Of a DNA stretch of 64,000 bases, positions 53,401 through 62,455 are shown piece by piece. The stretch's first letter is position 1, and every line of letters begins with the position of its first letter. The translations under genes were made by a program, and so were the position numbers. Source of the DNA: Emiliania huxleyi CCMP1516 (taxonomy: Eukaryota; Haptophyta; Isochrysidales; Noelaerhabdaceae); contig NW_005199770.1 of the NCBI RefSeq assembly GCF_000372725.1, positions 553,063 through 617,062 of the forward strand, given 5' to 3'. Under the pieces are notes generated by a model. It ran no database searches, had not been told where the DNA came from, and was given only the letters and a program-made list of their open reading frames with translations.

Positions 53401-55082
53401 TTGAGCTGCCGCCGGCAAGTCGAGGTGAGGAATTCGCTAGCAGGCCCTTTTATGTTCGTCTCTGCCCATTCCCGGGCCATATTCGTGAGGAAATCGGCGA
53501 GCCCATCGCAATCGACTCGCGCGTCCTTCACCTGGGCGCAAGCTTTGAGCGTAGCCTTGCCGCTCACCGTCAGCTGCGCGGCGTCGCCCTGTGACATCGA
53601 GAAGAGTTCGACCATCTCGCCATCCGACGGGTTGAGCGCGTCTGGGAAGCACTGCCCGGAAGGCTCGACGCACAATTTGCCTATCTTCTGCAATGCGTCC
53701 GCCACGGGTGTCGCAATATTGCTGCAGAGAAAGTTGCCGAGGGGATTGATGATGTGATCGAGAACGGCGTCGACAACGGTGTCGACGATCTCTGCCGCAA
53801 CCTCTCCCAGCTGACAGGCGAACCATTCCGCGCCCTCCTCGATCAGGTCCTGGATTTTGCTGACGACGCCGGCAAGCTCGTCGCTCAAGTCCTCAAACTT
53901 GCCTTTCATGGTGTTGCCCAGCTTTTTGAAGGCGTTTCCGATTTTTTTGAAAAACAGCCGCCGTCCATGAGAGAGCTGACGGCGCGTTTCGTTTGTTCCC
54001 GAGACCACCTCGGAGCTGATGTTGACGAGCTCGTCAAACAGGCCCCGGCCTCTGTAGCCCAGCTCATTCACGGCGAAGGTGATGGCGTCGCTTGCGGTGC
54101 CGTTGGCGATAAGGCCCGACCTTGGCGTCGCCAGGAGCCACTTGACCGTGCTCGTGTCGCCTGAGTTGAGCGGGATGAGCGACGCAATCTTCTCGTCCTC
54201 GAGGCCCTCCACGTACAGCGCAACCGCAATCACGCCTGGGAAGGCCTCGTCCGTCGTGGTGAGGAGAACCATCTTGATGAACCTGGGAGGGAGGCTTCTG
54301 GCTGGGGACGGGGCGCAGGCAGGGGCGGGGCGGGGGGGCGGGGGGTGGCAGCTGGGCCGGGCGCGTAGGCGAGAGGCGCGGCGAGCGCACATGGAGTACT
54401 CCGCCAGGTTGCTCTGGGGGTCCTCCACGAGCACCCACTTTGCGCCCTCGGTCGAAGGCAGATTGGGAATGACGGCGGCAACGTGGAGGTTGCGCGTCAT
54501 GTACCCTTTGATGCTGAATGAAAGCGACTGCCCATCCGATGGCCGGGTAAAGTAGATCTGATTGAGTGCCCCAAGATGCCGGCCAGTGTACGCCAGGATC
54601 ATCCTCGCCGTGACATCGCTCGGGGACTCGAAGACGTACTCGGCGACCTCCGTCTTGACGGTCTGCCCGTTTGGCGAGGTGATGTGATTGTCGCCATTCG
54701 TGGTGGCAAAGGTCTTGACCGCCGCGCCGCCAGCGTCGACGAGAACGCCGAAGCTGTCGGTCGCCGCCGCCGTCGCTACTGCGCCACCGTTGGCGTCGAC
54801 GAGCACGTTCGTCGTCGCGTTCGGGTCGCCGTGCCACACCACTGTGGCCGCCTCGTCCGACTCGACATCGGGGTCAACAAGGGGCGCGAGAGCAAACTCG
54901 GCGCTGCCGGTTTTGAGCACCTCGCCGTTGTCGGCGGAGACCAAGAAGTTGTTGGTCGTGACCCTGGTGTCCTTTGCCAGGAAGGCCGCGGTCAGCGACG
55001 AGGCGAACGTGGTGCCAAAGAGCAGCACGAGGAGCAGCACCGCCACGAAGAACGCCTTCTTGTGGCCGCAGTAGTCAGGCAC
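50424..55082 (-). CDS. giant membrane-anchored Cys-rich secreted-type protein, unknown function
   Basis: About 1,550 codons. The N-terminal anchor KKAFFVAVLLLVLLFGTTFA is followed by a long extracellular part: beta-rich repeats, an amphipathic helical block (NAFKKLGNTMKGKFEDLSDE), a Cys-rich EFCSCFGTVRFG region and a large beta region (about residues 740-1010). At the C-terminus come PAN/WSC-like Cys modules (QCAKECYNAGHPYFTHDKRY) and two tandem modules beginning DTEGAACPSGSVQVTDQAEC and containing NGNVHFGTNPAVTGSRGYRI. An in-frame intron at 54283-54390 joins EYSM to FIKMV. No ATG lies in frame before the anchor: an in-frame stop follows within 20 codons, and the sequence then passes into the 41-bp array. 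The first coding exon is therefore missing, or starts at a non-ATG codon. The final codon context (CCAGTGAGT) could also be a donor. Confidence 0.65.
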   Translation of the reverse strand: MPDYCGHKKAFFVAVLLLVLLFGTTFASSLTAAFLAKDTRVTTNNFLVSADNGEVLKTGSAEFALAPLVDPDVESDEAATVVWHGDPNATTNVLVDANGGAVATAAATDSFGVLVDAGGAAVKTFATTNGDNHITSPNGQTVKTEVAEYVFESPSDVTARMILAYTGRHLGALNQIYFTRPSDGQSLSFSIKGYMTRNLHVAAVIPNLPSTEGAKWVLVEDPQSNLAEYSMCARRASRLRARPSCHPPPPRPAPACAPSPARSLPPRFIKMVLLTTTDEAFPGVIAVALYVEGLEDEKIASLIPLNSGDTSTVKWLLATPRSGLIANGTASDAITFAVNELGYRGRGLFDELVNISSEVVSGTNETRRQLSHGRRLFFKKIGNAFKKLGNTMKGKFEDLSDELAGVVSKIQDLIEEGAEWFACQLGEVAAEIVDTVVDAVLDHIINPLGNFLCSNIATPVADALQKIGKLCVEPSGQCFPDALNPSDGEMVELFSMSQGDAAQLTVSGKATLKACAQVKDARVDCDGLADFLTNMAREWAETNIKGPASEFLTSTCRRQLNAAPVKHSVIRDIAGAAVEQVSGGHRRLTAALHAAKRNGTSDSFSQRVVAHATAAALDMTRDRIVDAVAKRLVEEQEEASRRRLVAEHEASGRRLAGSWSHCAHEREFCSCFGTVRFGSGSKWVTKPGSDNLACQAFSFGRDPVPGVHKTCQCSQDTQLTPSLGKLRLAFSIEASIEIQAEAAAAFDEAREIDLLEELGKPVDLAFRKIMPVSPVGVLLTFALDARVRLRLPLAVRATFEAAGTANLLVKYDREWEVNTDQQGLDQSQLTPSIDSRQLTTVDNSELEYSVSGGVAASLSAKVGCRVEIELRLSAHIAAAITLYGEAAARWEVMGGSDASACVTTGVNAAPSFQCQRLHTSLTPYVEYSDSQVAVPVSSGSTANGYAAIGFWLYAPYPQISLRVGWEMGTSASLLDLCVGCLTFEAAGTLSVCPSGVSWDSYLGPSDDPGQGAEHPYGRYMLRMAHVEKISFDAASGGAQRKFIAKPNIGVHHGSQTSWTEFPLVPSCTPLEMDAEVDFRLNNGQNNAVNAGGAALTSAVACSYGCQIKRDKDNYNVDFFTYDRGGPDGSMRCRCFTTWSTFKSPAWRLPSIAGKACIAPSCAVVDAVLPWVSGLELDWRTANYPSVAGAASPDQCAKECYNAGHPYFTHDKRYNSPRCRCFAKYVLYWADSHSSAWSGGSCLGWPGHEPYFQVDTEGAACPSGSVQVTDQAECAGAATTYVIRQGMLKRWQGIGTWADHVPFCFATFYTSAKNNGNVHFGTNPAVTGSRGYRICKPAHYFQLDTEGAACPSGSVQVTDQAECAGAATTYLVSQGQVRRWYNSGTWADHVPFCFEGSGYWSGGTGNGNVHFGTNPAVTGSRGYRICRRAPFVQYGCCKNSEGCNFWSTGSRVGDVGTASQGYAATFGACNDKCKAAGYVVGDFFGMECPMQGLTLCQCYRSSSLYSVSSDFLTPHTEDCSANQVHCNNSPYLEHDGTTYQLGGANVGSVYMIQ

Positions 55083-58000
55083 GGCGACACGTCGTTCATT
55101 GCCTGGCCGCAGTACTCAGGCACGGCGACACGTCGGTCATTGCCTGGCCGCAGTAGTCAGGCACGGCGACACGTCGGTCATTGCCTGGCCGCAGTAGTCA
55201 GGCACGGCGACACGTCGGTCATTGCCTGGCCGCAGTAGTCAGGCACGGCGACACGTCGGTCATTGCCTGGCCGCAGTAGTCAGGCACGGCGACACGTCGG
55301 TCATTGCCTGGCCGCAGTAGTCAGGCACGGCGACACGTCGGTCATTGCCTGGCCGCAGTAGTCAGGCACGGCGACACGTCGGTCATTGCCTGGCCGCAGT
55401 AGTCAGGCACGACGACACGTCGGTCATTGCCTGGCCGCAGTAGTCAGGCACGGCGACACGTCGGTCATCGCCTGGCCGCAGTAGTCAGGCACGGCGACAC
55501 GTCGGTCATTGCCTGGCCGCAGTAGTCAGGCACGGCGACACGTCGGTCATCGCCTGGCCGCAGTAGTCAGGCACGGCGACACGTCGGTCATCGCCTGGCC
55601 GCAGTAGTCAGGCACGGCGACACGTCGGTCATCGCCTGGCCGCAGTAGTCAGGCACGGCGACACGTCGGTCATTGCCTGGCCGCAGTAGTCAGGCACGCA
55701 CGGCGACACGTCGGTCATTGCCTGGCCGCAGTAGTGAGGCACGGCGACACGTCGGTCATTGCCTGGCCGCAGTAGTCAGGCACGGCGACACGTCGGTCAT
55801 TGCCTGGCCGCAGTAGTCAGGCACGCACGGCGACACGTCGGTCATTGCCTGGCCGCAGTAGTCAGGCACGGCGACACGTCGGTCATCGCCTGGCCGCAGT
55901 AGTCAGGCACGGCGACACGTCGGTCATTGCCTGGCCGCAGTAGTCAGGCGCGGCGACACGTCGGTCATTGCCTGGCCGCAGTAGTCAGGCACGCACGGCG
56001 ACACGTCGGTCATTGCCTGGCCGCAGTACTCAGGCACGCACGGCGACACGTCGGTCATTGCCTGGCCGCAGTACTCAGGCGCGGCGACACGTCGGTCATT
56101 GCCTGGCCGCAGTACTCAGGCACGGCGACACGTCGGTCATCGCCTGGCCGCAGTAGTCAGGCACGGCGACACGTCGGTCATTGCCTGGCCGCAGTAGTCA
56201 GGCGCGGCGACACGTCGGTCATTGCCTGGCCGCAGTAGTCAGGCGCGGCGACACGTCGGTCATTGCCTGGCCGCAGTAGTCAGGCACGGCGACACGTCGG
56301 TCATTGCCTGGCCGGAGTAGTCAGGCACGGCGACACGTCGGTCATTGCCTGGCCGCAGTAGTCAGGCGCGGCGACACGTCGGTCATTGCCTGGCCGCAGT
56401 AGTCAGGCACGCACGGCGACACGTCGGTCATTGCCTGGCCGCAGTAGTCAGGCACGGCGACACGTCGGTCATCGCCTGGCCGCAGTAGTCAGGCACGGCG
56501 ACACGTCGGTCATTGCCTGGCCGCAGTAGTCAGGCACGCACGGCGACACGTCGGTCATCGCCTGGCCGCAGTAGTCAGGCACGGCGACACGTCGGTCATC
56601 GCCTGGCCGCAGTAGTCAGGCACGGCGACACGTCGGTCATTGCCTGGCCGCAGTAGTCAGGCACACACGGCGACACGTCGGTCATCGCCTGGCCGCAGTA
56701 GTCAGGCACGCACGGCGACACGTCGGTCATCGCCTGGCCGCAGTAGTCAGGCACGGCGACACGTCGGTCATTGCCTGGCCGCAGTACTCAGGCACGCACG
56801 GCGACACGTCGGTCATTGCCTGGCCGCAGTAGTCAGGCACGGCGACACGTCGGTCATTGCCTGGCCGCAGTAGTCAGGCACGGCGACACGTCGGTCATTG
56901 CCTGGCCGCAGTAGTCAGGCACGGCGACACGTCGGTCATTGCCTGGCCGCAGTAGTCAGGCACGCACGGCGACACGTCGGTCATTGCCTGGCCGCAGTAG
57001 TCAGGTTGCCTGGCCGCAGTAGTCAGGCACGGCGACACGTCGGTCATCGCCTGGCCGCAGTACTCAGGCACGCACGGCGACACGTCGGTCATTGCCTGGC
57101 CGCAGTAGTCAGGCACGCACGGCGACACGTCGGTCATTGCCTGGCCGCAGTAGTCAGGCAGGCACGGCGACACGTCGGTCATTGCCTGGCCGCAGTAGTC
57201 AGGCACGGCGACACGTCGGTCATCGCCTGGCCGCAGTAGTCAGGCACGGCGACACGTCGGTCATTGCCTGGCCGCAGTAGTCAGGCACGGCGACACGTCG
57301 GTCAGTAGTCAGGCACGGCGACACGTCGGTCATCGCCTGGCCGCAGTAGTCAGGCACGGCGACACGTCGGTCATTGCCTGGCCGCAGTAGTCAGGCACGG
57401 CGACACGTCGGTCATTGCCTGGCCGCAGTAGTCAGGCACGGCGACACGTCGGTCATCGCCTGGCCGCAGTAGTCACGCACGGCGACACGTCGGTCATTGC
57501 CTGGCCGCAGTAGTCAGGCACGGCGACACGTCGGTCATTGCCTAGCCGCAGTAGTCAGGCACGGCGACACATCGGTCATTGCCTGGCCGCAGTAGTCAGT
57601 CACGGCGACACGTCGGTCATTGCCTGGCCGCAGTAGTCAGGCACGGCGACACGTCGGTCATCGCCTGGCCGCAGTAGTCAGGCACGCACGGCGACACGTC
57701 GGTCATTGCCTAGCCGCAGTAGTCAGGCACGGCGACACGTCGGTCATCGCCTGGCCGCAGTAGTCAGTCACGGCGACACGTCGGTCATTGCCTGGCCGCA
57801 GTAGTCAGGCACGGCGACACGTCGGTCATCGCCTGGCCGCAGTAGTCAGGCACGCACGGCGACACGTCGGTCATTGCCTGGCCGCAGTAGTCAGGCACGG
57901 CGACACGTCGGTCATCGCCTGGCCGCAGTAGTCAGGCACGGCGACACATCGGTCATTGCCTGGCCGCAGTAGTCAGGCACGGCGACACGTCGGTCATTGC

Positions 58001-58970
58001 CTGGCCGCAGTAGTCAGGCACGCACGGCGACACGTCGGTCATTGCCTGGCCGCAGTAGTCAGGCACGGCGACACGTCGTTCATTGCCTGGCCGCAGTACT
58101 CAGGCACGGCGACACATCGGTCATTGCCTGGCCGCAGTAGTCAGGCACGGCGACACGTCGGTCATTGCCTGGCCGCAGTAGTCAGGCACGCACGGCGACA
58201 CGTCGGTCATTGCCTGGCCGCAGTACTCAGGCACGGCGACACGTCGGTCATTGTCTGGCCGCAGTAGTCAGTCACGGCGACACGTCGGTCATCGCCTGGC
58301 CGCAGTAGTCAGTCACGGCGACACGTCGGTCATCGCCTGGCCGCAGTAGTCAGTCACGGCGACACGTCGGTCATTGCCTGGCCGCAGTAGTCAGGCACGG
58401 CGACACGTCGGTCATTGCCTGGCCGCGGTAGTCAGGCACGCACGGCGACACGTCGGTCATTGCCTGGCCGCAGTAGTCAGGCACTACGACACGTCGGTCA
58501 TCGCCTGGCCGCAGTAGTCAGGCACGCACGGCGACACGTCGGTCATTGCCTGGCCGCAGTAGTCAGGCAGGCACGGCGACACGTCGGTCATTGCCTGGCC
58601 GCAGTAGTCAGGCACGGCGACACATCGTTCATTGCCTGGCCGCAGTAGTCAGGCACGCACGGCGACACGTCGGTCATTGCCTGGCCGCAGTAGTCAGGCA
58701 CGGCGACACATCGGTCATTGCCTGGCCGCAGTACTCAGGCACGGCGACACGTCGGTCATTGCCTGGCCGCAGTAGTCAGGCACGGCGACACGTCGGTCAT
58801 TGCCTGGCCGCAGTAGTCAGGCACGGCGACACGTCGTTCATTGCCTGGCCGCAGTAGTCAGGCACGCACGGCGACACGTCGGTCATTGCCTGGCCGCAGT
58901 AGTCAGGCACGGCGACACGTCGGTCATTGCCTGGCCGCAGTAGTCACGCACGGCGACGCATCGTTCATTG
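55076..58970. repeat. 41-bp tandem array, about 95 units
   Basis: A near-perfect array of GCCTGGCCGCAGTAGTCAGG plus CACGGCGACACGTCGGTCAT plus T (41 bases). Variants have an extra CGCA (45 bases) and sparse substitutions, e.g. ATC for ATT. On the minus strand each unit contains ATGACCGACGTGTCGCCG and the next unit begins inside CAATGACC. The unit nearest 55082 merges into the first codons of the giant gene (PDYCG). It is not CRISPR: there are no unique spacers. Confidence 0.95.
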
Positions 58971-59526
58971 CCTAACGGGGCGCGCGGAAGGGATGATGGC
59001 GGCGCGGTCCTCCCGGCCGCGGGAGGGGCGGTTGCGAGCGGAGCTCCGGTGGCGAGGAGGAGGCGGACTGTGCCAGAGGGAGAGAAGGGGCGCGGGAAGG
59101 ACTACTGGCCTGCACGAGCGCCGTGATGCCGATCAGGCGAGCCTCTGCTGGTCGAGATGCCTGGCAAAGATGCCAGTCAGGGGGCGGTAGGACGCTCGCG
59201 AACGAAGGGCTGATAGACGAAACTGACGGCAGAGAAGGCGGTGTGGCAGAGGAGGAGACGGGCATGGGGCGGCGGCGGTCCCTAAAGGGCGGCGGCGGCG
59301 GCGGAGGGCGGCGGCGGTAAGGGCTGCGGAGGCCGCGGTACGAGCGGCGGGAGGGCGCGGGCGGCGGCGTCCAGCTGCAGCGGTGGCGGTGAGGAGGGAT
59401 GGGGGAGGGCGGCGGCGGCGAGGGCGGCGGCGAGGGCGGCGGCGAGGGCGGCGGCGGCGGCGGTGGCGGCGGTGGCGGCGGTGGCGGCGGTGGCGGCGGC
59501 GTCGATGGAGGCGGCGGCGTAGGCGG
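58971..59526. other. intergenic stretch duplicated near 61.6 kb
   Basis: GGACTACTGGCCTGCACGAG at about 59098-59117 and its surroundings match about 61656-61675 (GGACTATTGGCCTGCACGAG), with similar flanking purine-rich text. A GGCGGC microsatellite fills 59282-59515. Confidence 0.5.
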
Positions 59527-61180
59527 CTAGGCTGGCGGTTCGGCGGAGGGCGGCGCCACTGGCGCCACCCCGGTGTCCGTGCACTCGCAGATCGCGTCGC
59601 TCGACTCCAATCGAGTGGTGCACTCCATCGAGTAACCGACGAGGCACGAGTCCCCAAGCTCATCCCAGGCGCCGGTGCAGGTCCGCCCGATCGACGCGCA
59701 GTAGCCATCGCACGTGCCGTACGTCGTCTCGAAGTTGCCGACGAGCACCTTGCATACGTCACACACGAGGTCGACGTCCGGCCAGCTCTGCTTGTCGCAT
59801 GCACCTGGTGGCAGCGGCGACGGCGGGCCGGACGGCGGCGGCGGAGAGGGCGGCGGCGGCGAAGGCGACGGAGGCGGCGGCGACGGCGAGGCGGAGGGCA
59901 GCGGTGGCGACGGCGATGCTGAGGGCGGCGGCGGGGACGGCTGTGCGGATGGAGGCGGTGGCGACGGCGAGGCGGAACGAGGCGGCGGCGACGGCGAGGC
60001 GGAGGGCGGCGGCGGCGACGGCGACGCGGACGGAGGCGGCGGCGACGGCGATGCTGAGGGTGGTGGGGGCGAGGGCGGAGGCGGCGAGGGCGGAGGCGGC
60101 GAGGGCGGCGGCGGCGAGGGCGGCGGCGGCGAGGGCGGCGGCGGCGAGCGAGGAGGGGGCGAGGGCGGCGCAGGCGACGGGGGAGGCGGCGATGGCGGTG
60201 GAGGCGACGGAGGAGGGGGCGAGGGCGGCGGCGGTGAGGGAGGCGGCGGGGGAGGGCGGCGGCGGCGAGGGCGGCGGTGGGGAGGGAGGTGGGGGCGAGG
60301 GCGGCGGCGGTGACGGCGGCGGCGGCGGCGGCGGCGACGACGGCGAGCCGGACGGCGGCGGCGCAGGCAAGGCGGAGGGAGGCGGCGGTTTAGGCGGCGA
60401 GGCTGGCGGTTCGGCGGAGGGCGGCGCCACTGGCGCCACCCCGGTGTCCGTGCACTCGCAGATCGCGTCGCTCGACTCCAATCGAGTGGTGCGGTCCATC
60501 GAGTAACCGACGAGGCACGAGTCCCCAAGCTCATCCCAGGCGCCGGTGCAGGTCCGCCCGATCGACGCGCAGTAGCCATCGCACGTGCCGTACGTCGTCT
60601 CGAAGTTGCCGACGAGCACCTTGCATACGTCACACACGAGGTCGACGTCCGGCCAGCTCTGCTCGTCGCATGCACCTGGTGGCAGCGGCGGCGGCGACGG
60701 CGGGCCGGACGGCGGCGGCGGAGAGAGCGGCGGCGGCGACGGCGACGGAGGCGGCGGCGACTGCGAGGCGGAGGGAGGCGGCGGCGGCGGCGACGGCGAT
60801 GCTGAGGGCGGCGGCGGCGACGGCGAGGCGGATGGAGGCGGCGGCGACCGCGAGGCGGACGGCGAGCGGACGGTCAGTGAGAGCGCGCCTGCTCGCGCCC
60901 CTTCTCGCACTCGCTGAGCTCCGTCGACTTGGCCATGGCAGCTCCCGGCCCAGCCGGCGCGCCGACTGCGCGCGAACAGGTGACGCGCGGTGTCGGAGTG
61001 GCGAGACGCAAGGCGCTTAGCGTCGGGGAGGGGCGATGCGGGCGCGTGGGGCTTGGGGGAGGGCGAGGGGGTACGCCTGCTACTCGCGAAAGAAGGAGAG
61101 GCCGCGCGCATGCTCTGGAGACGCGCCGTCGGAGTGAGCCTGGCGGGGTTGAGCTGGGCCTCTGCCGCTGCGTGAGGCAT
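59527..61180 (-). CDS. Pro-rich wall-type protein with a duplicated Cys-rich domain
   Basis: Read right to left: a start region at ATG 61180, an S-P(n) stretch, Cys-rich domain A (about 60674-60405), a long (SPPPP)n linker, and domain B (about 59806-59527, ending TAG). Domain text is CDEQSWPDVDLVCDVCKVLV, TYGTCDGYCASIGRTCTGAW, then DELGDSCLVGYSM and SSDAICECTD. Domain B has ten cysteines; domain A has nine, with Arg in place of Cys 8. At DNA level the two domains are almost identical, so the duplication is recent. The frames of A and B differ across the linker, by an indel or an unseen intron. The role is probably in the cell covering or extracellular matrix, by analogy with pherophorin-like proteins. 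No clear signal peptide is seen at the chosen start. Confidence 0.55.
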
Positions 61181-61710
61181 GCCGGCGCTGCATCTTCATG
61201 CTGCACGCGATTCCGAAGCAGGCTGCGCGCATTGGGTCGGCGAGAGGCAGGGGTGATGGGGTGCGGCGGGAGTGCGCTGGAGGGAGGCGGGAAGGCGAGG
61301 CGCTGGCACAGAGGGCGTGCGCGTGCTGCGCGCCTGCTCGAGGCCAGGTCGCTGTCGGCATGACGGCCCGGGCTCTGCCCCTCCCGTGAAGAGCCCGACG
61401 GCCCTCTCGAGTAGGATGCCCTCGCCGAGCGGGGGCAGATGCCCCCCGGCCCAGGTCACTCCCCGCCGTCCTCGCCAAGCATCGCCAGCGGCTGCGCAGA
61501 GGTGGGAGAGGGAGAGAGGAGCCGCGGTGGGTTGGGCGATAGACGGGGCGCGGGGCGAGGATGGCGGCGGCCCTCCCGGCCGCGCGTGGGGCGGCGGAGG
61601 TCTGGTGGCAAGGGGAGGCGGGCTGTGCAAGAGAGAGAGGAGGGGGCGGGGGGAGGACTATTGGCCTGCACGAGCGACGTGCGCAGCCACCGCAGAAGAA
61701 GAGCCGGCCG
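61181..61710. other. intergenic stretch
   Basis: GC-rich, with the partial duplicate of 59.0-59.1 kb. Open frames are unconvincing. Confidence 0.35.
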
Positions 61711-62108
61711 TCAACCTGGGTTCGGGTACCGTGGGGTAGGGGAGGGTGGGTTCGGGTACCGTGGGGTAGGGGAGGGTGGGTTCGGGTACCGTGGGGTAGG
61801 GGAGGGTGGGTTCGGGTACCGTGGGGGAGGGGAGGGTGGGTTCGGGTACCGTGGGGTAGGGGAGGGTGGGTTCGGGTACCGTGGGGTAGGGGAGGGTGGG
61901 TTCGGGTACCGTGGGGTAGGGGAGGGTGGGTTCGGGTACCGTGGGGTAGGGGAGGGTGGGTTAGGGTACCGTGGGGTAGGGGAGGGTGGGTTCGGGTACC
62001 GTGGGGTAGGGGATGGTGGGTTCGGGTACCGTGGGGTAGGGGAGGGTGGGTTCGGGTACCGTGGGGTAGGGGAGGGTGGGTTAGGGTACTGTGGGGTAGG
62101 GGAGGGTG
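61711..62108 (+). repeat. 30-bp minisatellite, about 13 copies
   Basis: The unit is GTGGGTTCGGGTACCGTGGG plus GTAGGGGAGG. Copies are almost identical. Because 30 is a multiple of three, every frame is open (e.g. [10 protein letters not shown] repeats), which creates spurious ORFs. Confidence 0.95.
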
Positions 62109-62159
62109 GTCGGCGTCAACCTCGACGCTGGTGTGGCCGAAGCGGGCGCACGGCGCCTG

Positions 62160-62455
62160 GGAGGGCAGGGAGAGGAAATGTCTCGGAAATGTCTCGGAAA
62201 TGTCACGGCCCGGCGCCTGGGAGGGCAGGCGAGCGAGGCGGCGGCTGGGCGCCGCTCCCTTCTACAGTGTCGGAAGTGTCTCTCAAGTGTCTCGGAAGTG
62301 TCTCTGAAGCGTCTCGGAGTGTCTCTGAAGCGTCTTTAAAGCGTCTCTGAAGTGACTGAAGTGTCTCTGAAGTGTCTCTGAAGCGTCTCTGAAGCGTCTC
62401 TGAAGCGTCTCTGAAGTGTCTCTGAAGTGTCTCTGAAGTGTCGCTAAGGCGTCTC
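62160..62455 (+). repeat. 12-bp minisatellite TCTCTGAAGTGT / TCTCTGAAGCGT
   Basis: About 20 units of a 12-base repeat. A related TCTCGGAAATG block precedes it at 62178-62210. Confidence 0.9.

Noticed and set aside
55076-58970. CRISPR array
   Set aside because: The whole 41-bp unit repeats, there are no unique spacers, and the surrounding genes are eukaryotic with introns.
59282-60320. Plus-strand Gly-rich ORFs over the Pro-rich gene
   Set aside because: They are complements of (SPPPP)n codons. The minus strand has the conserved cysteine domains.
61439-62350. Gly-rich repeat protein ([10 protein letters not shown])n
   Set aside because: The 30-bp minisatellite is open in every frame because its period is a multiple of three. 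There is no domain, signal or splice evidence.
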